Assembly (NCBI GenBank): GCA_002490835.1
Contig: DKUU01000026.1
Span: forward strand, 5,347 to 69,346
DNA from: Lachnospiraceae bacterium UBA7196
Lineage (GTDB): Bacteria; Bacillota; Clostridia; Lachnospirales; Lachnospiraceae
DNA length: 64,000 nt
Direction of reading: 5' to 3'
Position 1 is the first letter of the stretch. Every line of letters begins with the position of its first letter. Of the stretch, positions 7,862 through 16,591 are shown in pieces. Made by a program: the position numbers and the translations under genes. A model generated the notes under the pieces. It was not told the DNA's origin. It searched no databases and saw only the letters and a program-made list of their open reading frames with translations.

Positions 7862-8896
7862 ATGAAAGAATTTATAAACGCTGAGGACTTGGAGTTTGTT
7901 GCAGAATGTCAAGAGACTGAGGAACGGCTGACTTTTACAATGGGCGATCTCTATGGCTGGGACGATGAGACGGTGTTTCTTGATACAGGCATTTATCTGA
8001 ATAAACCGCGAAATGTTAACTGGGCAATTATCTGTAAAGGTCCGTTTGGGAGAGGACTGAACCCGGAGTTTAGTATCCATATTCGGACGGAGGAAGAGAA
8101 GGCGTTCAAGGAACCGCTGAGATTATTATCTGTAAAAAAATATTCCAAGTACTGTTTTGAGGCGGAATTTAATAATCATGTTATCCGAACGGGAAGTTTT
8201 TTGCAGAGAGTACGCCAACTGGAAGAACTGAGAAAAGACCTGCCTTATGATAAGGAGGAATTTGGGGTGCCTGTGGATGAGGAGGAGTTTGCATTGGCAG
8301 AGACGAATCCGAGAGGAATCCGGACCAAGGACTTTATTTCCGCCATGGAAATATGGAAAGCAGCTGGCGAATATGTGCATTATGGATGCAGTGCGGAAGA
8401 TTTTGATATCAGTAAATTTGAAACGGTAAGAAATCGTTCTTTTTGGGCGAAGCCGACAGGGGGATTTTGGGCAAGCCCGACAAGTTGTGGTAAAATAGGT
8501 AGGAGCTTTTATTGGAAGGCTTTTTGTGAAAGAGAGGAATATGATCCCCAAGAGAAATCTTTGCATAACAAGTTTTATTTTTGCCTGGATATAAACGCCC
8601 ATGTGGTCAGGATTGAAAGCATGGATACGTATCGGGCGCTTCCCAAGATCGTCTATGAAGACTGCGCCACCGGGCGGAAAGAGGAGCTCATAGATTTTGA
8701 AGAGTGCGTCCGTCAGGGAATTGACGCGATTGAATACGCCTACAGCGCTGTTTTGAAGGACGAAAACATAAAAGAAGAAATGGAGCGCAATATGTGGGGA
8801 TGGGACTGCGATTCCATTTTGATCATGAATCCGAAGATTATTTTGAGGGAAAGTTTTTTGGAAGAGATCCAAGGGGGATTTTTGGTAAAAGGCTGA
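7862..8896 (+). CDS. Uncharacterised protein with WASP and GWDCDSI-MNP motifs
   Basis: 344 residues from ATG 7862, preceded by GGGGAGAGG (7847-7855); ATG 7835 lacks a good site. The N-terminal half is a separate unknown domain. The C-terminal half (from about residue 195) contains KPTGGFWASPTS, FYFCLDINAHVVRIES and MWGWDCDSILIMNPKIIL, a pattern I associate with phage and bacterial proteins of unknown function. The KPxGGxWAS strand followed by a late Glu/Asp-rich segment recalls ADP-ribosyltransferase-like folds, but I cannot show this. Encoded 30 nt after the PARG, probably the same operon. Confidence 0.65.
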   Translation: MKEFINAEDLEFVAECQETEERLTFTMGDLYGWDDETVFLDTGIYLNKPRNVNWAIICKGPFGRGLNPEFSIHIRTEEEKAFKEPLRLLSVKKYSKYCFEAEFNNHVIRTGSFLQRVRQLEELRKDLPYDKEEFGVPVDEEEFALAETNPRGIRTKDFISAMEIWKAAGEYVHYGCSAEDFDISKFETVRNRSFWAKPTGGFWASPTSCGKIGRSFYWKAFCEREEYDPQEKSLHNKFYFCLDINAHVVRIESMDTYRALPKIVYEDCATGRKEELIDFEECVRQGIDAIEYAYSAVLKDENIKEEMERNMWGWDCDSILIMNPKIILRESFLEEIQGGFLVKG

Positions 8897-8928
8897 AATC
8901 AGTTGGAAAATAGGGGGGAGGTTTCTGT

Positions 8929-9642
8929 ATGCGATACATAGTTTCCGATATACACGGATGTTACCAACAGTACCGGATGCTGCTTGAGAAAATTCACTTT
9001 TCCGAAAAGGACGAATTGTATGTTCTCGGTGACGTTGTAGACAGAGGACCGGAGCCGATCAGGTTGCTGCAGGATATGATGAAGCGGTCCAATGTCATTT
9101 TTATTCTGGGCAATCATGATTTTATCATGTACGCGCTCATGAAAAAGCTGTCTGTGGAGATCACGGAGGAAAATTATGATACGCATTTGACCAAAGAGAC
9201 TTTGCTGAATTATAATTTGTGGATGCAGGACGGCGGACAGGTTACGGCAGAGCAGTTTAGGAAGCTGAGTTATGTTGAAAAAATGGATATGCTCGATTAC
9301 ATAGCTGGAGCGTCTTTGTATGAAGTGATAGTACATAATGGAAAGGAATACAGACTGGTCCATGCCGGGCTTGCCAATTTTATGCCGGATAAGGCAATGG
9401 AGGAATATGATTTATATGATTTTCTGGAGGAGAGGGCGGATTATACAAAAAGATATTATCCGGATGAAAATATCTTTTTGGTGACGGGACATACGCCGAC
9501 TGTCCTTATAGAAGGCTGGGGGGAAACGGAGGTATATATGGGAAACGGGCATATCGCTCTGGACTGTGCCTGCTCGTCGGGAGGGAAACTGGCGGCGTTC
9601 TGCGTAGAGACGGAGGAAGTTATTTATGTGGATGGGCTGTGA
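8929..9642 (+). CDS. PPP-family serine/threonine phosphatase-like metallophosphoesterase
   Basis: 237 residues. All PPP motifs are present: SDIHGC (about 6-11), LGDVVDRGP (about 33-41), ILGNHD (about 60-65), LVHAGL (about 144-149) and TGHTPT (about 185-190). It is closer to bacterial PrpA/ApaH-like phosphatases than the enzyme at 3094. Possible substrates are phosphoproteins, dinucleoside polyphosphates or nucleic-acid ends. It is the last gene of the island's second operon, with a good GGGGGGAGG site upstream. Confidence 0.85.
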   Translation: MRYIVSDIHGCYQQYRMLLEKIHFSEKDELYVLGDVVDRGPEPIRLLQDMMKRSNVIFILGNHDFIMYALMKKLSVEITEENYDTHLTKETLLNYNLWMQDGGQVTAEQFRKLSYVEKMDMLDYIAGASLYEVIVHNGKEYRLVHAGLANFMPDKAMEEYDLYDFLEERADYTKRYYPDENIFLVTGHTPTVLIEGWGETEVYMGNGHIALDCACSSGGKLAAFCVETEEVIYVDGL

Positions 9643-9736
9643 GGATAGAAGAACCCGATCAAAGGAAACCATGATTGCGTTTTAGATTTTCGGTATAAGC
9701 GTTGTTTTCAGGAATCTATGATTATAAGAGAGCAAA

Positions 9737-11065
9737 TCAATTTTTAACAATCTTATAGAGTTCTTCCGTTGCCAGTCTCGCCTTCGCCACAATATCTCCG
9801 CAGTCCTGCGGGAAGCAGTAATACTGCGCCTGTTCGTTGCCGATGCAGATCATATCGCCGATCTCGTACCAGAAAAAATCGGAGTAGAGGCTGTAGGAGG
9901 CAAGCGGTTCCTGATGATAATCCAGTTTTCCCTCGCAGCCCGTCAGATGAAAACCGTCTCTGGAATGCGTGAGGGTCCCTTCGCCCACCTGACAAATCTG
10001 ATCCGTGTTGACAAGCATATAGATTGCGACGGGAATTTCCATGCGGTAGGTGCCTGACAGGATTTCCTCTTTGACACATTCCCGCTCCCATTTGTACCAG
10101 TCGGGGATATGCGTGAATGTATGCTCCGCAGTCATGTATGTTTCCGATGCCTCAGACTTGCGTTGTAAACGATTCGTCAAATCATTGTCATTTCCGCTTA
10201 TCAACTGCAAATATCCGTACTCTGTCAGCTCATATGTTATCCCACAACGACTACATTGAAGCGTCGTGCCCTGCCCGAGCATCTTTCCTTCTGTCTGGCA
10301 ATGGGGGCATTTATAGAGCATGCGGTTTAAGCCGTCCGCGCGGAAAGGCTCTTTGATGCGCACTTTATTTTCCTGTTGCCAGCGGAAATAATCGAAGGTG
10401 AATTTTTCTTTCAGGATATCATTTAATTCCTGTGGAGATTTTTCTTCGATTTCTTCGGGAGAAAGAAGATACTCTACCTCAGCGGACACCCGCACCTTGC
10501 GAAGCTGGAGATTATTGTATAATGGGTCTCTGGCAAAAGCGCCCTCGGTGCGGATCATGACCACGGGAACTTTTAAAATCTTCAGACATTTTCCAAGGCT
10601 GTCAGGCAGGGGTGTCTGCGTGCCGTCAAAGCTGTAGCTGGCTTCGGGAAACATCAGAATAGAGCTTTTCAATGTCTTTGTGGCGTAGACCATATCGCGC
10701 ACGAGGGTCACGTCCGTCATGAATTTGCGGGTGGGGATGCAGCCGATCATGCGCATCAGGCGGGACTTGCCCACAAAGCCGTCCAGCGTGCAGATAATGT
10801 GGAAGGGGCGGGTGCATAAAAGTCTTGCTGCTACCTTTAGGTCAATAAAACTGGAATGGTTCATCAAGATCAGGCAGGGCTCGTTTTTGCCCAGCTTCTC
10901 GATGCCGATGAGACGGTAGGTAAAGTGCGTCCGCCAAAGGTCCCAGAGGGATACAAGTAAAAGAAGGAAGCGGAGCAGGAAGAATTGTCTGAGGGGTTTT
11001 TGGTGCGCGGTCTGTGGAAGCGTCAGGGCTTCTTCGTAGGTCATCTTTGCGGTCTTTATCTTCAA
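9737..11065 (-). CDS. PlsC-like 1-acylglycerol-3-phosphate acyltransferase with zinc ribbon
   Basis: 442 residues. The first 230 form an acyltransferase: a hydrophobic helix (about 27-45), the catalytic NHSSFIDLK motif (NHx4D, about 69-77) and FPEASYSFDG (about 140-149), which contacts the phosphate. It transfers an acyl chain to lysophosphatidic acid at the membrane. The remaining half is unusual for PlsC and starts with a CPHC...CSRC zinc ribbon (about 255-275), followed by a beta-rich domain. Convergent with the island and divergent from the response regulator downstream. Confidence 0.8.
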   Translation of the reverse strand: MKIKTAKMTYEEALTLPQTAHQKPLRQFFLLRFLLLLVSLWDLWRTHFTYRLIGIEKLGKNEPCLILMNHSSFIDLKVAARLLCTRPFHIICTLDGFVGKSRLMRMIGCIPTRKFMTDVTLVRDMVYATKTLKSSILMFPEASYSFDGTQTPLPDSLGKCLKILKVPVVMIRTEGAFARDPLYNNLQLRKVRVSAEVEYLLSPEEIEEKSPQELNDILKEKFTFDYFRWQQENKVRIKEPFRADGLNRMLYKCPHCQTEGKMLGQGTTLQCSRCGITYELTEYGYLQLISGNDNDLTNRLQRKSEASETYMTAEHTFTHIPDWYKWERECVKEEILSGTYRMEIPVAIYMLVNTDQICQVGEGTLTHSRDGFHLTGCEGKLDYHQEPLASYSLYSDFFWYEIGDMICIGNEQAQYYCFPQDCGDIVAKARLATEELYKIVKN

Positions 11066-11248
11066 GGTAAGTTTCCTCTATTTTTCGCGTTGATTTGAAT
11101 CACAGTCAGTAAAAAATTTGTATTATTAACAATAGGATATCATAATTACAGATATAATTCTACCATGTTTCACATGATTGTGGTATTCTATTAAAGGTAT
11201 TAGTTGGGGCATGTTTTGGGTGATATAAGAGAAAGGGAGACATAAAAA

Positions 11249-11920
11249 ATGGAGCGCATTCTCATCATCGAGGATGAAAAAGACGTCAATCAGCTTTTGG
11301 CGCAGACTTTACAAAACAGCGGCTATGAAACCGTGTCCGTTCACAACGGGCTTGACGGGATCAGCCGGTTAAGAAACCAGCGATTCGATATGGTGCTGCT
11401 TGATCTGATGCTTCCCTTTAAGAGCGGTGATGAAGTGTTAAAAGAGATCAGGAAGGACAGCGATATTCCCGTGATTGTGATCTCTGCGAAGGATCTGGTG
11501 GGAACGAAGATCGATCTGCTGACGCTGGGAGCGGATGATTATATCACCAAGCCGTTTGATTTAGGAGAAGTGACGGCGAGGGTGGTTTCCAATCTGCGGC
11601 GTTATCATAGGAAAGAGCAGAAAAAGCAGCTTTCCTATCAGGAATTGATATTAGATACCGAGAGCAAAACGCTCTTAGTGAATGGCGCTGTGCTGGAGCT
11701 GACGGCAAAAGAATACGGCATTATGGAATTATTCCTGCAATCGCCAAACAAAGTCTTTTCCAAGGCCTGTCTCTATGAAAGCGTCTGGGGAGATGAATAT
11801 CTGGGGGATGAGAACGTCATTAAAACGCACATCAGCAATCTCAGAAATAAGTTAAAAAATCACAGCGAGGCAGAGTATATTGAAACCGTGTGGGGACTTG
11901 GATATCGGCTTGCAAAATAA
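11249..11920 (+). CDS. OmpR/PhoB-family response regulator
   Basis: 223 residues. The receiver domain has the acidic pocket E8-D9, phosphoacceptor D52 (LLDLMLP) and the KPFD lysine near 101. The C-terminal winged helix includes ELTAKEYGIMELF and VWGDEY...VIKTHISNLRNKL. It presumably pairs with the histidine kinase at 13927 and controls the ABC exporter between them, as in BcrR- and LanR-type antimicrobial-peptide sensing systems. Confidence 0.9.
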   Translation: MERILIIEDEKDVNQLLAQTLQNSGYETVSVHNGLDGISRLRNQRFDMVLLDLMLPFKSGDEVLKEIRKDSDIPVIVISAKDLVGTKIDLLTLGADDYITKPFDLGEVTARVVSNLRRYHRKEQKKQLSYQELILDTESKTLLVNGAVLELTAKEYGIMELFLQSPNKVFSKACLYESVWGDEYLGDENVIKTHISNLRNKLKNHSEAEYIETVWGLGYRLAK

Positions 11921-11965
11921 AACTTGACCTTTTCTTTACACTTTTTATAAATTAGCGGGATTTTC

Positions 11966-12061
11966 TTAACACTTATCAAACCAATGCGCGCTATACTTTC
12001 CGTAGGTCATTGCGAAAGTCAATTTAGGTATTGAAATTGTACATTGAGAAGAGTTTCGCAA
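11966..12061 (+). promoter_or_regulatory. Weak promoter and long hairpin upstream of the ABC exporter
   Basis: TATACT (11992-11997) has only a poorly spaced TTAACA (11966-11971, 20 nt), as expected for an activator-dependent promoter. TTTACAC and TTAACAC half-sites 30 nt apart could bind the response regulator. Downstream, TTGCGAAA (12010-12017) pairs with TTTCGCAA (12054-12061), with CAATTT/AAATTG nested inside, forming a 52-nt leader hairpin. Confidence 0.4.
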
Positions 12062-12101
12062 ACGCCTTCTAAATTTACATAGCGGAAAGGAATGTAACAG
12101 T

Positions 12102-13022
12102 ATGAGCATCATTTTGGAAACGAGGGATTTATCGAAACAGTATAAATCCCAGTGGGCGTTAAAGTATGTGGATCTGCGCCTGCAGCAGGGAAAGATTTAC
12201 GGTCTGATCGGGAAAAACGGCGCCGGAAAAACGACGCTGATGCGTATGATCGCGGGTCTGGGTTTCCCGACAGGGGGCAGCATTTTGCTGTTTGGGAAGG
12301 AAAACCGCGGCGGCTTGGAGGAAGAGGGAAAACGGATCGGTTCCCTGATCGAGGAACCGGCGCTGGTGGCGGGTATGTCTGCCAAAGAAAACCTGCACCT
12401 GCAATGTCTGATGAAAGGTATCCCAAGTTATGAAGTGGAGAACGAACTGCTGGAACTGGTCGGTTTGCAGGATACGGGGAAAAAGAAAGTGAAAAACTTT
12501 TCGCTCGGTATGCGGCAGCGGTTGGGGATTGCCTCGGCGCTGATTGGCAATCCCGAACTGCTCATGCTGGACGAGCCTATTAACGGGCTGGATCCCGTCG
12601 GTGTTATCGAGATCAGGGATTTGATTAAAAAATTAAGTACTTATGAAAATAAAACCATTCTGATTTCCAGTCATAATCTGCCGGAACTTTATCAGGTGGC
12701 CACAGATTTCATCATCATCCATGAAGGGGAGATTCGCGAAATTCTTTCCCACGAAGAACTGGACGAACGCTGCAAAAGTTATATCGCGCTGGAAGCGGTC
12801 GATGGCAATCAACTGGCAGCGGTATTAGAAGAAAAACTGCACACGCAAAATTTTCAGGTGATGCCGGATAAGAGTGTGAAATTGTTTGATTGTTTGGACG
12901 AGAGAGAGCGGGTGGGGCGTATCCTGTATGAAAATGGCGTAATCGTCACAAAAATGGCAGTGTGCGGGACGAGTCTGGAAGAATACTTTATGTCGGTGAT
13001 AGGAGGAAGTCAGGATGCTTAG
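12102..13022 (+). CDS. ABC transporter ATP-binding protein, bacitracin/lantibiotic type
   Basis: 306 residues. Walker A GKNGAGKT (about 37-44), signature FSLGMRQRLG, Walker B LLMLDEPINGLDP and the switch His in ISSHNL. The extra C-terminal 80 residues are typical of BcrA/LanF-type proteins. With the permease that overlaps it by 8 nt it forms an exporter expected to remove peptide antibiotics from the membrane. The flanking two-component system fits inducible immunity. Substrate unknown. Confidence 0.85.
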   Translation: MSIILETRDLSKQYKSQWALKYVDLRLQQGKIYGLIGKNGAGKTTLMRMIAGLGFPTGGSILLFGKENRGGLEEEGKRIGSLIEEPALVAGMSAKENLHLQCLMKGIPSYEVENELLELVGLQDTGKKKVKNFSLGMRQRLGIASALIGNPELLMLDEPINGLDPVGVIEIRDLIKKLSTYENKTILISSHNLPELYQVATDFIIIHEGEIREILSHEELDERCKSYIALEAVDGNQLAAVLEEKLHTQNFQVMPDKSVKLFDCLDERERVGRILYENGVIVTKMAVCGTSLEEYFMSVIGGSQDA

Positions 13023-13782
13023 TTTATTACGTAGTGAATGGTATCAGGTACGGAAATCATTGTATTTGAAAATAGCAATTGGATTGATATTGGTTTTGTG
13101 TTTTTGGTTTGGCAGTGAATTTACCGATACGGAGTCTGTTGCTATATCAAATTTGTATACCCGGTATTGGGGAGGTTCTATCTGTGAGTGGATGCGTGAC
13201 AGCGCAATGGGACTGCTGCTCGCCAGCTTATTTGCGGGTTGGATGATTGGCGGGAGCTTTGAAAATCGGATGATTCAGGAATCCATTTCCTATGGGAAAA
13301 AGAGGAGCGCCGTTTATCTTGCTAAGATGATCATGTATTCCCTTGTGGTGACAGTGCTGTGCCTGCTCTACTGGTGCGCGGCGGCGGCTCCGATAGGAAT
13401 CAAAAACGGACTGGGCAGCGAGGATATCTGTGGGAACTTATGCCAGATTTCTTACATTGTCGGTATGGTTGCCGCCGGCAGTCTGGCGTATATCAGTTTA
13501 TTTATGGTCTGCGGCGTGATTGCATTCTGCGTGCGGAAGACGGGAACCACGATGGGCATCTGCTTTGTCTGTATCTTAGTCGGAGGGAATTTTCTGGCAT
13601 CGATGGTTCCTGAAAATATTGCAGAAATCATCCGTTACACACCGCTTGCGCTGTATACTCATGTCACGAAAACGGATGTGACATGGTTTGATATCGGGCA
13701 GACTGCGGGCATCAGCCTGATTTGGATTTTGTTTTTTGGGACGGTTGGATACCTTAAGTTTCGAAAGACGGAACTAAAGTAG
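13015..13782 (+). CDS. ABC-2 type permease, lantibiotic-immunity-like
   Basis: 255 residues with six hydrophobic segments (about 18-36, 58-78, 100-125, 142-165, 172-195, 225-245). Start overlaps the ATPase gene by 8 nt, showing translational coupling. It resembles the LanE/LanG and BcrB-type permeases: short, no large extracellular domain. It is the membrane half of the exporter encoded with the preceding ATPase. Confidence 0.8.
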   Translation: MLSLLRSEWYQVRKSLYLKIAIGLILVLCFWFGSEFTDTESVAISNLYTRYWGGSICEWMRDSAMGLLLASLFAGWMIGGSFENRMIQESISYGKKRSAVYLAKMIMYSLVVTVLCLLYWCAAAAPIGIKNGLGSEDICGNLCQISYIVGMVAAGSLAYISLFMVCGVIAFCVRKTGTTMGICFVCILVGGNFLASMVPENIAEIIRYTPLALYTHVTKTDVTWFDIGQTAGISLIWILFFGTVGYLKFRKTELK

Positions 13783-13792
13783 GGGAGAGCAG

Positions 13793-13886
13793 ATTGAAAA
13801 ATCACACTGATGTGCTGATTTTTCAATCGCGAGTTCGTGTCAGAGCCACAAACTCGGAATCGCATCCGAGAATCTGAAATTCTCGG
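13793..13886 (+). promoter_or_regulatory. Three consecutive hairpins between permease and sensor kinase
   Basis: 13793-13827: 12-bp stem, ATTGAAAAATCA with TGATTTTTCAAT. 13830-13856: CGAGTT with AACTCG, extended imperfectly by GTG/CAC. 13866-13886: 8-bp stem, CCGAGAAT with ATTCTCGG. They fill the gap between two genes that should be co-expressed, and could reduce or process read-through to the kinase. Confidence 0.55.
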
Positions 13887-13926
13887 AGCGTGTCTTCGCA
13901 AAAAAAGCTCAGACATGGGGGTAACG

Positions 13927-14895
13927 ATGATGTTTGCAGTTCTTGTCATCAGTGTATTATGTGTTATTTTGCTCATCTGCCTTGTAGGATTGAAACGGCA
14001 GCTGCGTAGTGTAAGGCGGCAACTGGAATATCGGGTCGGTGTTCCCATCAAAAAACCACTGGCACTGGAAGTGCAGGATAATGACCTGATGGCAATCACT
14101 GTGGCTTTAAATCAGATTTTCAGCGAGGATGAGGCATTTCGAAATATGCAGAACAGGAATGAGAATGAATATCGGGAAATGATCACTAATATTTCTCACG
14201 ACCTGCGGACGCCTCTGACCGTCCTGAAAGGCTATCTGCAGCTAATGGAGCGATGTGAGATGGATGATGCGGGCAAAGAGTATCTGTCCGTCTGTTTTCG
14301 ACATTCCGAAGAACTGGAGCGGCGTGTCAGTCAGTTTTTTGAATACTCCTATTGGAGGAATCAGGAGCAGGCGCCGCAGTTGACAGTCGTTAATATAACC
14401 AATCTGATTACGGATTGCATGACCGATTTTGTGCCGATGTTTGAGGAAAAAAGACTCACGATGCGCTTGGAGCAGGACGGGATTTTTAGGGCGCTTGCGG
14501 AGGAAGAATTGCTTCGGAGGGTGATGCAGAATCTTTTGAAAAACTGCCTGCAATATTCCGTGGGCGAGGTGGCGGTCTCCATCACGAAGGACGAGGCGGT
14601 TTCCATTATGCGGGATGAGACGGTTTCCATCACGCAGAACGAGGCAGCTTCCATTACGCAGGATGCGGGCGGCATTTGTATCTGCGTGCAGAATCCCATC
14701 GCTGAAGATTCCAAACTTGATCCCGACAAAATATTTCAGCGTTTTTATGTGGAAAGGGAAGAGCGCAATCATTCTACCGGGCTGGGCCTGTCCATCGTCA
14801 AACTCCTTGTGGAAAAAATGCAGGGAGAAGTGTTTGCTATACGCGAAGGGAATCTGCTGCGAGTCGGATTCTATTTAAAAACATTTACCGCTTAA
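13927..14895 (+). CDS. Sensor histidine kinase with one membrane segment
   Basis: 322 residues from ATG 13927, just after GGGGG; a GTG at 13837 would add an odd N-terminus that overlaps the hairpins. One membrane helix (3-22) and no extracellular domain, as in intramembrane-sensing kinases. HAMP-like linker, then phosphoacceptor H91 in NISHDLRTPL, N box NLLKNCLQYS (about 202-211) and G box STGLGLSIVK (about 283-292). Between N and G boxes lie four 8-residue tandem repeats (217-248) not found in the family. It is the partner of the response regulator at 11249. Confidence 0.85.
   Translation: MMFAVLVISVLCVILLICLVGLKRQLRSVRRQLEYRVGVPIKKPLALEVQDNDLMAITVALNQIFSEDEAFRNMQNRNENEYREMITNISHDLRTPLTVLKGYLQLMERCEMDDAGKEYLSVCFRHSEELERRVSQFFEYSYWRNQEQAPQLTVVNITNLITDCMTDFVPMFEEKRLTMRLEQDGIFRALAEEELLRRVMQNLLKNCLQYSVGEVAVSITKDEAVSIMRDETVSITQNEAASITQDAGGICICVQNPIAEDSKLDPDKIFQRFYVEREERNHSTGLGLSIVKLLVEKMQGEVFAIREGNLLRVGFYLKTFTA
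14575..14670 (+). repeat. 24-bp tandem repeat, four copies, inside the sensor kinase gene
   Basis: Units at 14575, 14599, 14623 and 14647, encoding VSITKDEA, VSIMRDET, VSITQNEA and ASITQDAG. The units keep frame and have diverged mainly at third and a few coding positions. Copy-number change would add or remove 8 residues without frameshift. Confidence 0.9.
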
Positions 14896-16027
14896 ATGTG
14901 TGGAGTAGGCGAAATGCTTGTTCCACGGCATCGCTCATATTGGCGGCAGCATTTTCGGTTTTCATTGCCTCTTCCGATGGCACCACTTCGCGCAGGATTG
15001 GGAAAAAGGCGTCGATCCCTGCCTCATTGCACATGACGGCATCCTTAGTCGCGCAGCCGCAAAAGGCGATGACAGGTTTCTCGTATTCTTTGGCGAGCTT
15101 AGCAACGCCAATCGGCGCTTTGCCCATGACGGTCTGTCCGTCAAGCCGTCCTTCGCCGGTGATCACCATATCGGAATCCATAATATCGTTTGATAAATGC
15201 GTTTCATCGAGGACGATCGTAATGCCCGATGCAAGGACCGCATTGGTAAAGGTGAGAAAGGCAAAGCCTAAGCCGCCGGCGGCTCCTGTGCCGGACTGTC
15301 TGCTGTCAGCGTTTGGATAGGTTTCTTTGGCAAGCGCCGCATAGTCAGCCAGCCACTGATCCATCTGCTTTATCATGGCCGGATCGGCGCCTTTTTGCGG
15401 GCCGTACACGGCGCTGCATCCCTGCTCTCCGCAGAGGGGATTTGTTACGTCGCAGGCAATCCTAAAAGAGCATTCCGCCAATTGGGGAATGACATTATCA
15501 TCCGTGATCCGGGCCAGTTCGGACAGCCCCCTTGCCCCGTAAGGCACCTGCTTTCCTTCCTTGGTGAGGAAGCAAAACCCAAGCGCCTGCAGCATACCGA
15601 TACCGCCGTCGTTGGTCGCACTGCCGCCAATGCCGACAAGAAATTTTCTGCAGCCGCGTTCGATGGCATCCGCTATCATTTCCCCCACGCCGTAGGTGGT
15701 GGTGTGCAGGGGATTGCGTTCCGCTTCCGGCACAAGGGTGATGCCGGCTGCTGCGGACATTTCAATAATTGCTGTCTGACTGTCGCGGATGATTCCGTAG
15801 CTGCAGGAGACAGGTTTCCCCAAAGGGCCGGTCGCTTCCATGGTGATCCATTCCCCGCCCATGCCTGTCGTTAATGCGTAGGCGGTGCCTTCGCCGCCGT
15901 CGGCGAGCGGACGGACATTGATTTCAGCTTGAGGATAGACGCGGTGGATGCCTGCTTCTACGGCTTTTCCGGCTTCTATGGAAGACAGGCTTCCCTTGAA
16001 AGAATCCATTGCTATGGTTATTTTCAT
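14885..16027 (-). CDS. Glycerate kinase, GarK/GlxK family
   Basis: 380 residues, family length. Start MKITIAMDSFKGSLSS carries the conserved DSFKGS motif; DGGEGTAYAL, GIGGSATNDGGIGMLQALG and DMVITGEGRLDGQT are hallmark segments. It phosphorylates D-glycerate to 2- or 3-phosphoglycerate in glycerate, serine or glyoxylate metabolism in the cytoplasm. It is translationally coupled to ybaK (4-nt overlap) and converges with the sensor kinase (11-nt overlap). Confidence 0.95.
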   Translation of the reverse strand: MKITIAMDSFKGSLSSIEAGKAVEAGIHRVYPQAEINVRPLADGGEGTAYALTTGMGGEWITMEATGPLGKPVSCSYGIIRDSQTAIIEMSAAAGITLVPEAERNPLHTTTYGVGEMIADAIERGCRKFLVGIGGSATNDGGIGMLQALGFCFLTKEGKQVPYGARGLSELARITDDNVIPQLAECSFRIACDVTNPLCGEQGCSAVYGPQKGADPAMIKQMDQWLADYAALAKETYPNADSRQSGTGAAGGLGFAFLTFTNAVLASGITIVLDETHLSNDIMDSDMVITGEGRLDGQTVMGKAPIGVAKLAKEYEKPVIAFCGCATKDAVMCNEAGIDAFFPILREVVPSEEAMKTENAAANMSDAVEQAFRLLHTFKR

Positions 16028-16509
16028 TCTTTGCCCTCCGCAATATCCGCAAATTCACAGCGGATTACAGATAGTAAATCCTGCGGCGACAATTCAATCT
16101 GAAAGCCGACCTTCCCGGCGCTCACAAATATTTTATCGTATTGTTTCGCCGTCTCGTGGATGAAAGTCGGAAACTGCTTTTTCATGCCGATCGGCGAGCA
16201 GCCGCCGTGAACGTAGCCTGTCAGCGGCAGCAGCTCCTTTTGCTTTATCATATTGACGGCTTTTTCGCCTGCCGCTTTTGCGGCTTTTTTCAGGTCTAGT
16301 TCTGACTGTACGGGAACCACGAAAACATAGTAGCCGCCGGATTTTCCCTGCGTGACCAGCGTCTTAAAAACATGGTCTGGATTTTCGCCGAGGATTCCCG
16401 CGATCTGTTCCCCGCTCATGGTCGGGTCAGGTTCGTATGTGTGGCTTTCATAAGGAATTTTTTTGCCGTCTAAGACACGCATGACATTTGTTTTGTCATT
16501 ATTTTTCAT
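16024..16509 (-). CDS. ybaK: Cys-tRNA(Pro)/Cys-tRNA(Cys) deacylase YbaK
   Basis: 161 residues, the usual length. YbaK/ProX fold with conserved YEPDPTMSGEQIAGILG, VFKTLVTQGK (the catalytic-site Lys region), YVFVVPVQSELDLKKAA and GGCSPIGMKK. It hydrolyses Cys mis-charged on tRNA-Pro. Co-transcribed with glycerate kinase from the promoter at 16592-16621; this pairing looks accidental rather than functional. Confidence 0.92.
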   Translation of the reverse strand: MKNNDKTNVMRVLDGKKIPYESHTYEPDPTMSGEQIAGILGENPDHVFKTLVTQGKSGGYYVFVVPVQSELDLKKAAKAAGEKAVNMIKQKELLPLTGYVHGGCSPIGMKKQFPTFIHETAKQYDKIFVSAGKVGFQIELSPQDLLSVIRCEFADIAEGKE

Positions 16510-16591
16510 GAGTTACTCCATTTCTGTGCAGCTTTTTGCGCCCCGTGCGCTGTCCATAAATGATAAAAATCAGGCCCTCGTTTCTATGGGA

